Below are positions 11,371 to 21,920 of a stretch of 64,000 nt of DNA, one piece after another. Origin of the DNA: Selaginella moellendorffii (taxonomy: Eukaryota; Streptophyta; Lycopodiopsida; Selaginellales; Selaginellaceae). Both the position numbers and the translations under genes were made by a program. The DNA lies in the NCBI RefSeq assembly GCF_000143415.4, contig NW_003314379.1, positions 251,851 to 315,850 of the forward strand. The letters run 5' to 3'. The notes beneath the pieces are model-generated. The model worked only from the letters and a program-made list of their open reading frames with translations. It was not told where the DNA came from and did not search any database. Numbering within the stretch: the stretch's first letter is position 1; every line of letters starts with the position of its first letter.

Positions 11371-11571
11371 TCATGTTGGATGGATTTCTCCACAACATGA
11401 TGTTTGCTCTTCCACTTCTTCTGCTGCAGTCAAGCAGGCAATATAGAGTTGCATAGCCTTACTGCTCGCTTGTGTGGTCTTGTTGCCCATGAGATCGTTA
11501 TTTGCTATGATACTGATTTCCCATAACCACCACTCTATACAAAGAAAGGCCGTTTTGATATCAAGCTGATG
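11371..11571 (-). pseudogene. Copia reverse transcriptase relic, distal half of a split fragment
   Basis: The minus frame carries HQLDIKTAFL, the conserved Ty1/Copia RT motif (HQ[LM]D[VI]KTAFL). Sequence after it is degenerate. The N-terminal part of the same RT lies on the same strand at 25110-24679 and stops at EIHQL. The two halves were separated by the 13.1 kb transposon at 11572-24678. Confidence 0.75.
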
Positions 11572-11640
11572 AGCGTGGACCATACTTGAGTTCACGAGTT
11601 GAAGAGTTGAGCTCACGAGTTGAGCTCAATTTTCAATTGT
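11572..11640. repeat. Left terminal inverted repeat of the MULE
   Basis: Begins AGCGTGGACCATACTTGAG, then two direct copies of a GAGTTGAGCTCA-like motif. It pairs with the right end at 24615-24678 in inverted orientation. The match is imperfect, consistent with an old insertion. Confidence 0.7.
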
Positions 11641-12200
11641 AATTTAGTACAAACATTATAAACTTTAAAATTTTAAAGTTATGGCGAACTTAATAATTTC
11701 ATAACTCTCTATATATTATATAGATAAAAATGTTCTAAAGGACACTTCCTGTTTTAATAATTTAAATATTTACTACATGCAATGGTAGTTAGAACATAAA
11801 ATAAAATGTTTGCAAAAAGAGTATTCTTGTCACTTCTTTAAATTTGTACTCTGTGCTTTCTAACTAGTAAATGTCATATTCATCAGAATTTTAAAATTAT
11901 TAAATTTGAATTAAGATTATATATAAGGACATATAACCATTTGAAAGGAAAAAAAAAACAACTATGATGGTACATATGCTCTCACAATACATTGTAACAT
12001 CACGCACCCGAAAGACTACTATGAAATATTTTTTGAGATGGTAAAGACAAAAATGGAAACTGACGAATACTATGGGTAGTATTGCGAAAAGAACCCTCGC
12101 AAGTATATGAAATGAAAAGTGAAATAATAAAATATTTTTATTAATTATATAAGGTATAATTAGTTTATATTATTGATAGAGAATAAACATCGATAGTGCT
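11641..12200. other. AT-rich subterminal region of the MULE, no gene
   Basis: Very AT-rich with no ORF of note. It lies between the left terminal repeat and the 3' end of the transposase gene. Confidence 0.5.
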
Positions 12201-15200
12201 AGAAAATCTAATTAGCTCCAAAAGTTTTTTGCAACTCGGCAATAGTAAGGCTTGCTTGGTGTATATGAATATCCACTTTAGGATCTTAATGTAAGATGTT
12301 GATGAAAATGTAGTACATATGCTTGCAAAGAGCATATGCCTTCCCATGTTCCTCACGCTTCATAAAGTCTGGATATGTGCAAGAAGGAAAGTCTTGAATA
12401 GCAATTGTGTACTCTTCATTTTCTGTTTTGACTATGTACTCCTTTGCAAGCGCAGTGATGTACTTCGTGGAGAGAATCTCACACTCAAGTGTTTGAGCCA
12501 AGTTTATTTTACCTTGCTTCTGCTTGGAGACGGTACCAATAAATTTAACTGCCTTACCTTTTCTCGCTGGCCTCCTATGCATCTCTGTAGGAACAGTCCT
12601 AGTTTTATCACTTATGTCTCTAACTCTCCTTTCAAGATTGAAACCAAATTCCTTAAGGTTTTCAATCTTATCCAAGGTGAGCGCAACCCCATTAGCAACC
12701 GGCCATTCTTTAAATACTGCATCAGGTTTAGTCACTATAGTGTCTTCAAGCCGCTTTGTATGGTTGACATCAGTGTTGCAGCAATATAACCAACACCATC
12801 TTGAAAATTCTGCTTGCTTTCATTCCCCATGGAAACATGGGGCTGGAACAGAAGCAGATTTATCACCACGAATCCAAGCCCAACACTTGCCCCTCGGAAG
12901 CATCCCCACACACCTTATATTTGATTTTGCTGGCACTCGACGGATTGCCCATTGCTTCGGCTCCACGCTACAATAAGCAATTTCAACCTGCTGTGATGCA
13001 CTTTCTTCATCAGCCACTTGAGGTGGCTCAGTTCGGGGGCGATGTCTTAGAGTAGAATGATACTCAACATCAGGCCTGTGAGAGCTTTTTGCTCCAAGAT
13101 CCGTGCCAACATCTTCACCAACAAAGGAAAAGCGACGCTTTGAGCGGACGGTCTTCATATCACCAATAGAAGCCCAGGGAGTGTACTCCATAGATGTGCC
13201 ACAGACCACTTCCTCCACTGCAGTTGCCATTGTTTGTGCTGGTGGAGTCATTTTCTTCTTCATCCGATCGTGTAACATCTCAACCGAAGATCCTGTTCCC
13301 ATGTATCTTCCTTCCTCAAATGCCAAGGCTTTTGAAGATTGCTCTACAGCGCGTATCAAATCTGATAGACATGCTTTATATAAACTCATCTTCCCTTTTC
13401 TTGCTTCAGAGGAACGCCAGCTCCAATGTTTACTCTCTGAGAGATTCACAGTTGGGATGTATGCAAGATCCTTAAGTGGTTGATCCTTATAAAAAGATGA
13501 TATCAAAAAGCAATAAAAGAGAGGAAAAAAAGAAAAACCAACCTGAAAAGAGTGATCTCCCCATTGGAACATTCTAACTTCCCACCACCCCAATCATAAC
13601 TCAAGTTGTGGTAGACAACTTACGTCAGTATGGCCATCTTCACGCCACCACATTCGGATCTCATTTGCTTTTGCCTCATACTCTTCTTCAAAAGGTGCAA
13701 CTTGCCATTGTTTACACAACTCTAAATGCTAATTGGAAATCTGGCTTGATAAAGTGGCAGTGTTGGTTTAGGCTCTGAGCCCAATGGACTCACAAGTCCT
13801 TTCACGACCTTCTAGGGGTTGACCATTCCCAAAGACTGCTCGGACACCATTCCAATTAGCCCTAGCCCCATTTGCCATGAAACTGCGAAAGTTGGCAAGT
13901 TTACCAGTCCACTTCAATAGAGGGACTTCCAAAATATTTCTTGAGCCATCTGGTCTTGTATTTTAAACTCTGCTATTGCAATTGTCAAGTTACAATGTGG
14001 TCTATGAAAAGGGTAATGCTTAAAACCATTTTAAGATAATGAGAAAAAAAACTACCTCGGATCATACACATGAGCTCCCATAGTTGTCCAACCCGCCACC
14101 CGCTCCATATGGTCAAAATGTACCCATGCATTAGCAAAGTCATTCGACCTAGACATATCCATTCGGGAAACAAGATCCACACCAAAGGTGAGGCCTATGG
14201 TAGACATTTTGAAAATGAAAGGGTGCTCTTGCTCACTAACAACTTGATCTAGAAATAAACTCTCATGAATAAATTCGTAGGGACAAGTCCGTTTTAGTTC
14301 AAGGATTGAGTCAATTTTTTATTGGAGTTTCCCCTCTTGAGATTCACACATCCAAAACTTTATCCTAAATAAAACAAAATGTAAGAGAGATATTATTGAA
14401 AAGTATGTAATAATATTTTCATACCTTCTGAGGCTAATTGCAGGCTGCACATGTCGTAGTAACTCCCACAAGCTAGTCTCATCCAGTTGAGTATTCTTGT
14501 AGTCCAGATCAAGTAAAGTGCTTGCGATAAAATCCTTGAGCACTGTCTTTTGAATATGCTTCGGAGTTGCAGATGAGTTTCTCACAGTCTCTATTTGCAC
14601 TGCATCTTTGAAACAGTTGACTGAACTCCTTTGTATCCTTTCTTGCATTGGATGTGTGTGCGTGCCAATATGTACTGCAGCTCTACCAGCCTCTCCATTT
14701 CGTGGAAGAAAATAGTACATCTTGGCCCCGCAGATAGCACGACACAATGGAGCATTCTTGCAAAATCGACACTTGAATCCAACACTAAAGGTGTCACAGA
14801 TGGGAGGATTGGTTGCAGATCCTTCAAAAAATGTAGAGTTTTTACCACACTCTTGATTGCATGCTTTATTCACACAATCCAAATACCCACCACAATGAAC
14901 TATGGACACTGTGCCTTCAAAATGCTGGAAATGTGTGGTCTTGATCTTGCATCCGTTGTGGACATCCTGCTTTGTTTCCATCCCCTTTCGTTTTGAGCTG
15001 ACAAGAGGTGGTAATTCAAAGAAGATATTGCCATTGTATGTAGATGGGAGCTCGCTAACGGGCCTATGTAGAAAGGAACGCACGTCGATAAAGAGGCGGG
15101 AAAACTGGAAAGCATTGCAAATAACTTTGAATATCGGTGAAGTTGGAGTTTGGAAATTCTTGGCTCGCACTAGACTAAAATCTCCACTAGAACTAGAAGA

Positions 15201-15518
15201 GGAAGAAATGATGACGACCGACTCTTGCTTCACATTCACTTTGGCAAGATCGCCGCCTCGCACTTTGATTGGAGATCCAAAAACTCGAATCTCCTTCGAC
15301 TTGGAATGTTGCAAATCCCAATGTTGTCCACCTTCACCTACACCCGAAAGAAGAAACTCTGATCGTTCAACTACACCAATGTTGTTGCGAATCACAGCCT
15401 CCAATGAAATAGAACCGAGAGAAAGATCGAAACGTTGGCAAAGAAAACTTTCTAAAATAAGACTTTGGGAGAAAGAAAGCGGTGGGTGATCTTGGTAATG
15501 CAAAAGGAAATTCCCCAT
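12200..15518 (-). pseudogene. MULE transposase gene with SWIM zinc finger (decayed)
   Basis: Exon 1 (15518 to about 14425, ATG start, good GT donor) has a Cys-rich module (CRFCKNAPLCRAICGAK) ending in VHIGTHTHPM, like the N-terminal zinc finger of plant MULE transposases. The next exon (about 14370-14065) contains FIFKMSTIGLTFGVDLVSRM and WVHFDHMERVAGWTTMGAHV. The next (about 14010-13600) has CNLTIAIAEFKIQDQMAQEI and FRSFMANGARANWNGVRAVF, then FEEEYEAKANEIRMWW. Toward the 3' end, SCTYPDF then CKHMYYIF is a SWIM zinc finger (C-x-C...C-x-H) in which the second Cys is Tyr. The gene ends near 12206 with DPKVDIHIHQASLTIAELQ. Several in-frame stops (for example after GKLQ and after INILH) and frame changes indicate a dead copy. 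Confidence 0.65.
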
Positions 15519-16330
15519 TTTGTTGCCTTTAGGTTTTGGAACTCTGAACTTTTATAAAGAAATGTCACCTCAAACATATGTTATGCCATTATGTGACAAG
15601 AAAGGGCGATTTTATTCTAGGATCTAACATCAAATAATGTTGTTATAATAAATTTTGTATGAAGTATATAGGACTCTATTATACAATATTAAAAGTCTGT
15701 ATACATTGAATTCAAAAACATGCTCAAATTTATTATATGGACTAACTTTTGGTAAAACGGAAAGAAATATCACCTCAAGCATGTGCCATAATATGAAAGA
15801 TAGGAATAATTTTATTCTAGGATCTACCATCAACCAACTGTTGCCAAAAAAATTAAATATTGTACATATTTTCAGTACTTCATTAAAGCCATAAATCATC
15901 ACATTCCTCTGAACTCATTTAAATATATTCCATCTTTGTACTACCATCTATCACCTATAGTAAATTATCTATATACATTGCTTTGGAAATAACACCTTAC
16001 GATTTAATAATCTTATATTTTCTGACAAGATGCTATTACTTGCAAGAAACACATAATTCTCATTTATAATTTCGTACTGTGATCAATTTAACACATGCAT
16101 CTGTGACATTATTTCTACATTACGGCATAGTCATATTAGAGCACACTTCCATTATTAAATTACAACTCAAAAGGACTTTGTCACATGATCAAATCTAGGA
16201 TGGAATAGAAATTGTACATTGCTAGCAAATATTTGCAGAATGTAATGAAGATTTACTGCATCCATGATGAACGGCTGTGATGAAAGTTAGGTTAGGGTTA
16301 AGGCAGCTGCCGGCATTAGGGTTTTACAGA
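15519..16330. other. AT-rich spacer inside the MULE, no gene
   Basis: Spacer between the 5' end of the transposase gene and the GC-rich repeat block. Would include the transposase promoter. Two near-copies of a block with GAAAGAAATNTCACCTCAA occur at about 15560 and 15760, showing a local duplication. Confidence 0.45.
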
Positions 16331-16394
16331 AACTAGAGTGGGAGGTTGGGAGTGACTACGGGATCCATCGGTGTCGAATAGAATGCCTCCAAGA

Positions 16395-17085
16395 GTAAGT
16401 TTTTTACTCCTCTACTCCCTCTCCTCCACTCCCACGCCACGCCCAACGCTGCCGCGCTCAACGCTGCCGTGCCCATGCCGCCACACCCAAGCCACGCCAC
16501 GCCCAGCGCCGCCACTGCCCAGGGCCGCCGCTGCCCAGCTCAGCACCGCTGCTGCCGTGCCCAGTGCTGCCGCTGCCATGCCCAGCACCGCCGCTGCCAA
16601 GTGCTCGGGCCGGGCATTTGGCCAGGCACTCCGCCCGGGCAGGCCATCGGTATGCTGGCAAACTGGCACCCGCACCAAGTGCCCGCGCCAAGTGCCACGC
16701 TGGGCATTTGGTGCGAGCTGCCAGCGAACCGGCCCGCCCCCAATTGCATTTGCCAAGTGCGCGGGCCAGGCACTTGGCGCAGGGCCAGCAAAGGTGCTTC
16801 GGGGCAGGCCAGCCAAGGCACTTGGGGTTGGGCCAAATGCCCGCGCCAAATGCCCACGCCGGGCATTTGGTGCGAGTTGGCAAATGCAATTGGGGGCGGG
16901 CCGGTTCACTAGCGAACCAGCCTGCCCTCAATCGCCAAGTCCAAGTGCCAAGTCCAAGTGCCCGGGCCGGTTTGCTGGCGAACCGGCCCCCCCAAGCGTG
17001 TTGGCTGGCCCACGCCAAGTGCCCAGCCCGGGCACTTTGGACTTGGCCCGGCCCGGGCACTTGGACTGCACCGAGTCTACACCCC
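16395..17085. repeat. GC-rich degenerate tandem/palindromic repeat block
   Basis: About 690 bases of GC-rich sequence in AT-rich surroundings. First comes a run of GCCGCCGCTGCC-like units (16440-16610), then repeated modules built from GCACTTGG, CCAAGTGC, GGGCATTTGG, CAATTGGGGGCGGGCCGGTT and their complements in both orientations. Six-frame ORFs here are long on both strands because stops are rare, and their Pro/Ala composition is a by-product. It could be an expanding minisatellite or foldback DNA captured by the MULE. Confidence 0.75.
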
Positions 17086-17289
17086 AAAGTCCCCACTTCT
17101 TATGCATTTTTAATTTATAATGAGCTTTTTTTATTTTTAGAAACGGAAGTAACTACAAAAAGAGAAGGATGTTGGATCAAAGAGAAGACATGAGGAAGAT
17201 GAGATTCAGGAGGACAATCAAGTTGACCTTCAGATAGAGATTTCCACAACGACAACTCTACCGTCTTCGCAACCAGATAACTCCAGTCC

Positions 17290-17475
17290 ACATGCACCCC
17301 CATTTTTGCCACCACCACCATCGATGCCATGACCACCATTACCACCACCATTGCCACCTCTACCTTCATCACCACCATTACCACCACCATCATCACCACC
17401 ATTACCACCACCGCCATCATCGCTATTATTACCACCACCGCCGCCACCATCATCACCACCAGTAGCATCATTACC
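17290..17475. repeat. (ACC)n / (CAC)n trinucleotide microsatellite
   Basis: A nearly continuous run of ACC/ATC triplets. In the frame leading into the ParB/methyltransferase gene it encodes a Pro-rich stretch, and on the minus strand it reads as Val/Met. It lies directly upstream of, or inside, the 5' coding part of that gene. Confidence 0.85.
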
Positions 17476-20400
17476 ATTGCATCCACAACCACAAATGCCA
17501 CTACTCTTAACATATTCGCAAAATATGGTAGAAACTAGCTACATTACGAAGCAATGCCCAAGTGTGTCTGATGGAGGTGTTGGGCCCGAGCCGGGGGCTA
17601 GATCTGATAATGGTGCTATTGGAGGTGTAGCTGAAGCTGAAAGAGAAGTGGAGTTACCTGAACACATTGTCGACAAGCACTTCCAAGAGACAGTTTTGAG
17701 AACTAAAGAGAAGGCCATTCACACAACTCTGGAGTCTCTCAAGTGAGAAGGCCCGGGAGACATGATCCGAGAAATCCCACTATGTCGATTCACTCAGACA
17801 AGCATCGTTCGGTCTGCTTCACCGCACTTCGTCAACATGGACATCTATAGTCTGTACAAACAGAATGGCCTTGGGACAAACATAGGTATGTTCCTTGTTT
17901 CGGTTTTCAAGCCAGGAATGACAAAAACCCTCTCGGTGTCACCAGAAATCGAGAGGGATTGGGATGACATTTGGAAAATGAAGTCCCGCGAATTTGACAT
18001 CAAGCTTATGAGCCATCTTGAGACTCAACAATTTGTGGGGAAAATGTTCTACATTATCGACGGGAGTCATCGCTGGTGTGCGTGGATGAAGTGCATCAAT
18101 GAATGCTTCCGAGACGATCCTATCTATCACATCAATGTTCTGGTTGGACATGTACACGCAAGAGGAACTCTAGATATGGCAAGGCTTGTTATAGCTTGCC
18201 ACAAAATTAATGCGTAAGTACCTCTCCCTCTTTAATCACTTTTAACAATTTGTGTTTTGCAGGTTGGGACAGTTTGCAGTGCAGAAACAAAGCCTAGTAC
18301 ATGATATTGAGCAGATCTGGTTTCTTGCCAATCTCGACGAGGATGCAGTCCACAGCCACTATGGTGATGATTTAGCATCACTTATTCAGCGTCAACAAGG
18401 TCGTCAAGATGCTAATAGATGGTATAAGAATCCAGTGGCTTTTATGATAACTGTGTGGAGTAAGGTATGTTCTTCCAAGTATACTTTTTATTATAGAATG
18501 TTTGTGTTGTCTTCAACCATTGGTGAAGGTTAAGCAAGATGCATATGCACAGTCGCATCGAGCTGAAAATGATCAAGAACTCTTGGAGCATTTAGCTGAA
18601 ATTGACAAGAAAATCAACAACACAAAGAAGACAGAAGTAAAGAAATTACTTAGTGTGGCTGACCTCAACGCCCAAAGGAGTGGTTTGATATTATAACAGA
18701 GATTGCTTGTCATGAAAGTAAGTATTGTTTGCATTTATATGAAGGTTACTCACAAAAGTTATTTCTTAGTGGGCAAGACTCCAGATGAGATTATTTACAA
18801 CATCTCAAAGTCAAAGCTTACATATGAGGAATAGATACACATTCTGAACGACCTTAATAGCAGACTCAGAGAAGGAGAAAAAGGTTTGGATAGTATGATG
18901 GAGACTATGATGAGGAGGACCGTCTACATTTCACAAACTATATATGAAGGGGAGATGTTTCTAGCGCTTTTCATAGGGGATGATCCTGAGCAACTTCCAT
19001 TCAAGGACTTCATCACCACTGAACTTACAAAACTCAGGGAGGATTGGCTGCCAAAGAAGGCCACAAGCACAACTCCATTTGATAAACAATTTAGCCAACC
19101 TTCATGCATCGAGCGGCTTTTAGGTAATATACAATTTCTCAACTATACTCAATTTGTTTATATTTTATTATAGGTATCTCCAATATAGAGGCGTTCCTCT
19201 CGAAACACCGGTATGCACACGACTCCTGAGGCATGGTGTGAGAGATGGAGGCATGTACCTGACAACAATGAAGTTTCCAGCAGCAATAAAGCGAGCTTGT
19301 CCTTGGGAATTGGAGATGCCAGATTATACACCAACCCACCGAGAGGCTGCAAGAGGCAACAACGAGGACATGCCGGATGACGAAGATGATGGCCATGAGA
19401 ATGTTGACACTGTTGGTGCCAATGGTGAGGAGAGTGAAGATGGCAGTGAGAACGACTTGCAAGAAATTCCTCCAGACGAAGTCCAGCAAGAGAACCAGAA
19501 TGTCAAAGAAGTTCTACGTCGACGAAAGCATGCAAATCCACATCTGGAGGAATTAGTCAATAGTGATGATGATCGTCCAAGACGTCCCCGTAACCGAGGA
19601 ACTTCTCGAAGTATATTTCTCTTAATTCTCTCTTTTTCTTAGTTCCTCAAAATGGTTGTAGCAAAAACTGTCGGGAGTAACTTCATTCCAGCTTGTCTTG
19701 ATGCTCGAGAAGAGGACCTAAAGGAACTTACATCTACCACACGCCATATAACGGTATGCAAATTTTTCTTAAGTTCACATCTTATCTTTGTCTTCTCCCT
19801 CTAGATTCGCCCTATTTCTCCAATGGCATTCCGTGGTGAAGTTGGGATCTTTATTGGCTCCTACAGTTCATTGATGGCATCTTTTGAGGAGGTTGCTGAG
19901 AATATGGCTATCCAGCAAAAGTGGGAGCACTTTTGTCAGAAAATCCATAGGCGACCGCTCAAGAGCACAAACTTCATGCTCTTTGACATGCCAAATGGTC
20001 TTCCAGACGCTAATGGTGATGTCCCAAGCTGGAACAACCTGACTAAAGACCACTTGAAGGATGCATTCCTTTTGGCAGCAATTCTCCTTCATACAACCGG
20101 TCAAGTTGCCTTCATTCTCCCGAATGACCCCCATTGGATGTCCTGCCTTATGAGGTATGCAAGTCGAGTCAACTTCAAGAGGTTTTCTTCCGGGTGCACC
20201 ATGGATAGTGTTGGGGTTGAGACCAAAGGTGTCCTAGGCATGCCAGAGAAGGTAAGAAATCATCTTCTGTTTTGGTTGTCTCTAAAGTTTAATATACAAA
20301 TTATGATGTGGACCTACCATGTGTTCTGCAAAAGAGAAAATGACGGTTTTCGTGATAGTGAGCGTGCTGCAAGGGTTTTGCCAGGATATGATAGCTTTAC

Positions 20401-20665
20401 TGACATCATACCAAATCTCGTAGACGACGACATCCGCAACACATTGTCTGGGTATCGGTTCCGATCTCCATTGGCAATGCATGTCGTACTTGAGCTTTAT
20501 TGCCCAACTAAGGGTGTTGTCATCGATTGCACAACAAGTAGTGGTTCGATGGTCGAAGCAGCACGTGACTCTGGTAGATCAGTGTTTGCGATTGAAGAAT
20601 ATGAGTTCTTCAAACGCCGTCTTAGAGGTTTTTGTCCTTCTCTATTAGTTGCTTCTAGGAGGTAA
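17351..20665 (+). CDS. ParB-like domain plus N4/N6-type DNA methyltransferase domain protein, MULE cargo (probably decayed)
   Basis: A Pro-rich N-terminal frame (17351-17743) is followed by an in-frame TGA at 17744-17746 and, in the same frame, a ParB-like block: IREIPLCRFT, LYKQNGLGTN, then FYIIDGSHRWCAWMKC (the I-DG-x-HR ParB signature). Clear introns lie at 18214-18262 and 18465-18528. A helical linker (18529-19130) and a long acidic linker (about 19310-19610) follow, then short exons near 19642-19752 and from 19805. The last part is a beta-class amino-methyltransferase: FMLFDMPNG at the catalytic DPPY position, GQVAFILPNDPHW, and C-terminally GVVIDCTTSSGSMVEAARDSG then FAIEEYE at the SAM-binding position. 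Motif IV reads DMPN rather than DPPY, so activity is doubtful. ParB plus DNA methylase is known from bacterial and phage proteins; its presence in a plant transposon is unusual. A 3' exon after 20626 is possible. Confidence 0.55.
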
Positions 20666-21098
20666 TTTATGATGTTTTAAAAACTTATATACAATATATA
20701 TTTAGTTTTCTAGAAGTCTTCCTAGGTATGCATGGCACATCATATGCAATGTGTAAATTGAGGAGTGGTATGAAAAATCTATTTATTAATGATACATTAA
20801 AAGACAATTGAATGCATCCACTTGCAATGAGAAAGATGTGTCACATGTCAATGTGATAATGATTGTGACACTGACAGTGTCAGTGCAGCAGATAGTGATA
20901 GTGATAGTGTCAATGACAGAGACAGTGTCAGTGTCAAAGATGACAAAGTTACAGTGTCAGTCTTTCAAATTTCATAATTACTAGTATTATCAATTTATTA
21001 TCTATAGGTAATACAATTTTGTTAAAAAAAAGCGAGAGGGGGGGGGGGGGGGGGGAGATGGATAATATCAGTGTAAGAATTATTAGTGGCTGGAATTT
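20666..21098. repeat. Spacer with GACAGTGTC minisatellite and a poly-G run
   Basis: At about 20868-20960 there are repeated GACAGTGTCAGTGTC and GATAGTGATAGTGTC units. GACACTGACAGTGTC can fold on itself. At about 21035-21057 there is a run of some 16 G. No gene was recognised. The block separates the 3' ends of the methyltransferase gene (plus) and the Cys/His gene (minus). Confidence 0.7.
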
Positions 21099-21645
21099 TT
21101 AGTAGGATGGCCTAAAAATACCATATTCAGCACTTGTGGATGTAAGATTTACTAACGGAATATTGTTCCTCACCATGAAATGATAATGATTGTGTATTCT
21201 TAACTCTTTCTTGATTTTTTTATACATCCATTTATGCACACCTTCCAAACCAGTTCTTGGGCAGTTGTGACAGTGTTCTAGAAAAGTTTCTAGACCCATA
21301 CAACCTTCCGTTTTATCTAAATAAAAGTAGCAGATGGGACACTGGAGATAATATATGTTCATTCTTTCAAAAGTTTCAGCCATATCGGAAGCAAGATCTT
21401 GAAGAAACATCTGGCATTGCTCTTGAAGCACATGAGGCAATCCATCTTTAGTAGCAACATCTAGAACATTATCTGGAAGAGGGATCTCTTGTTCAGTCAC
21501 ACTTGGGGCTACAAAAGAAAAAACCTCACAATGATTGTTGTGTGGAGGGAAGGGTGGAATGTTGGTAGAAGTTGAAGACGAAGGTGGAGACTCATATGAA
21601 ATGCATAGGGGCTAAGTGTGAGTAGCAATAGCATTTTCCCTAGCC
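21099..21645 (-). pseudogene. Small Cys/His (putative zinc-binding) protein gene, copy A
   Basis: The main frame (21500-21099) encodes a C-terminal module with YYLQCPICYFYLDKTEGC, then EHCHNCPRTGLEGVHKWMYK. The arrangement C-x2-C-x10-C followed by H-C-H-x2-C looks like a treble-clef or C2H2-type zinc site. A Ser/Pro-rich N-terminal part reaches back to an ATG at 21645 in the same frame but is broken by a TAG after ten codons, so this copy may be dead or may start internally. Copy B at 23053-23622 has the same N-terminal region open. I do not know the family; DNA binding is only a guess. It lies within the MULE and is transcribed toward the methyltransferase gene. Confidence 0.55.
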
Positions 21646-21920
21646 ATTCCTACACTCTAAACAAACTGAAATTTCAATGTTGAAAGCATCCCTTGTCGGT
21701 ATTTATACTAAGAAAAGATCTAGGGGTTCTTTAAAGTTTAAATTGTCAGTCTTAAAAATAGGACTTCAGAATTATAACAGTTTCAGAACCACTTATATAT
21801 ATAATAATATCTTTATACATGCTAGAATAATATTATTCTTGAAAATATAAGATTCTCCACTTTACTCATAAAGAATTAAACTTTTGAAAAAACTATGCAT
21901 GACTTTCACATTACATTAAA
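21646..21920. other. AT-rich spacer, no gene
   Basis: Upstream flank of copy A, which would contain its promoter. Nothing else seen. Confidence 0.4.

Noticed and set aside
16333-17193. Long overlapping ORFs on both strands in the GC-rich block
   Set aside because: All six frames are open at once because the repeat lacks A/T-rich stops. The products are Pro/Ala/Gly repeats and change with each module, so they are not genes.
17115-17513. Val/Met-rich 132-codon minus ORF
   Set aside because: It is the reverse translation of the ACC/ATC microsatellite.
21035-21057. Poly-G run as a functional G-quadruplex
   Set aside because: A single homopolymer is more likely slippage or sequencing error; nothing links it to a gene function.
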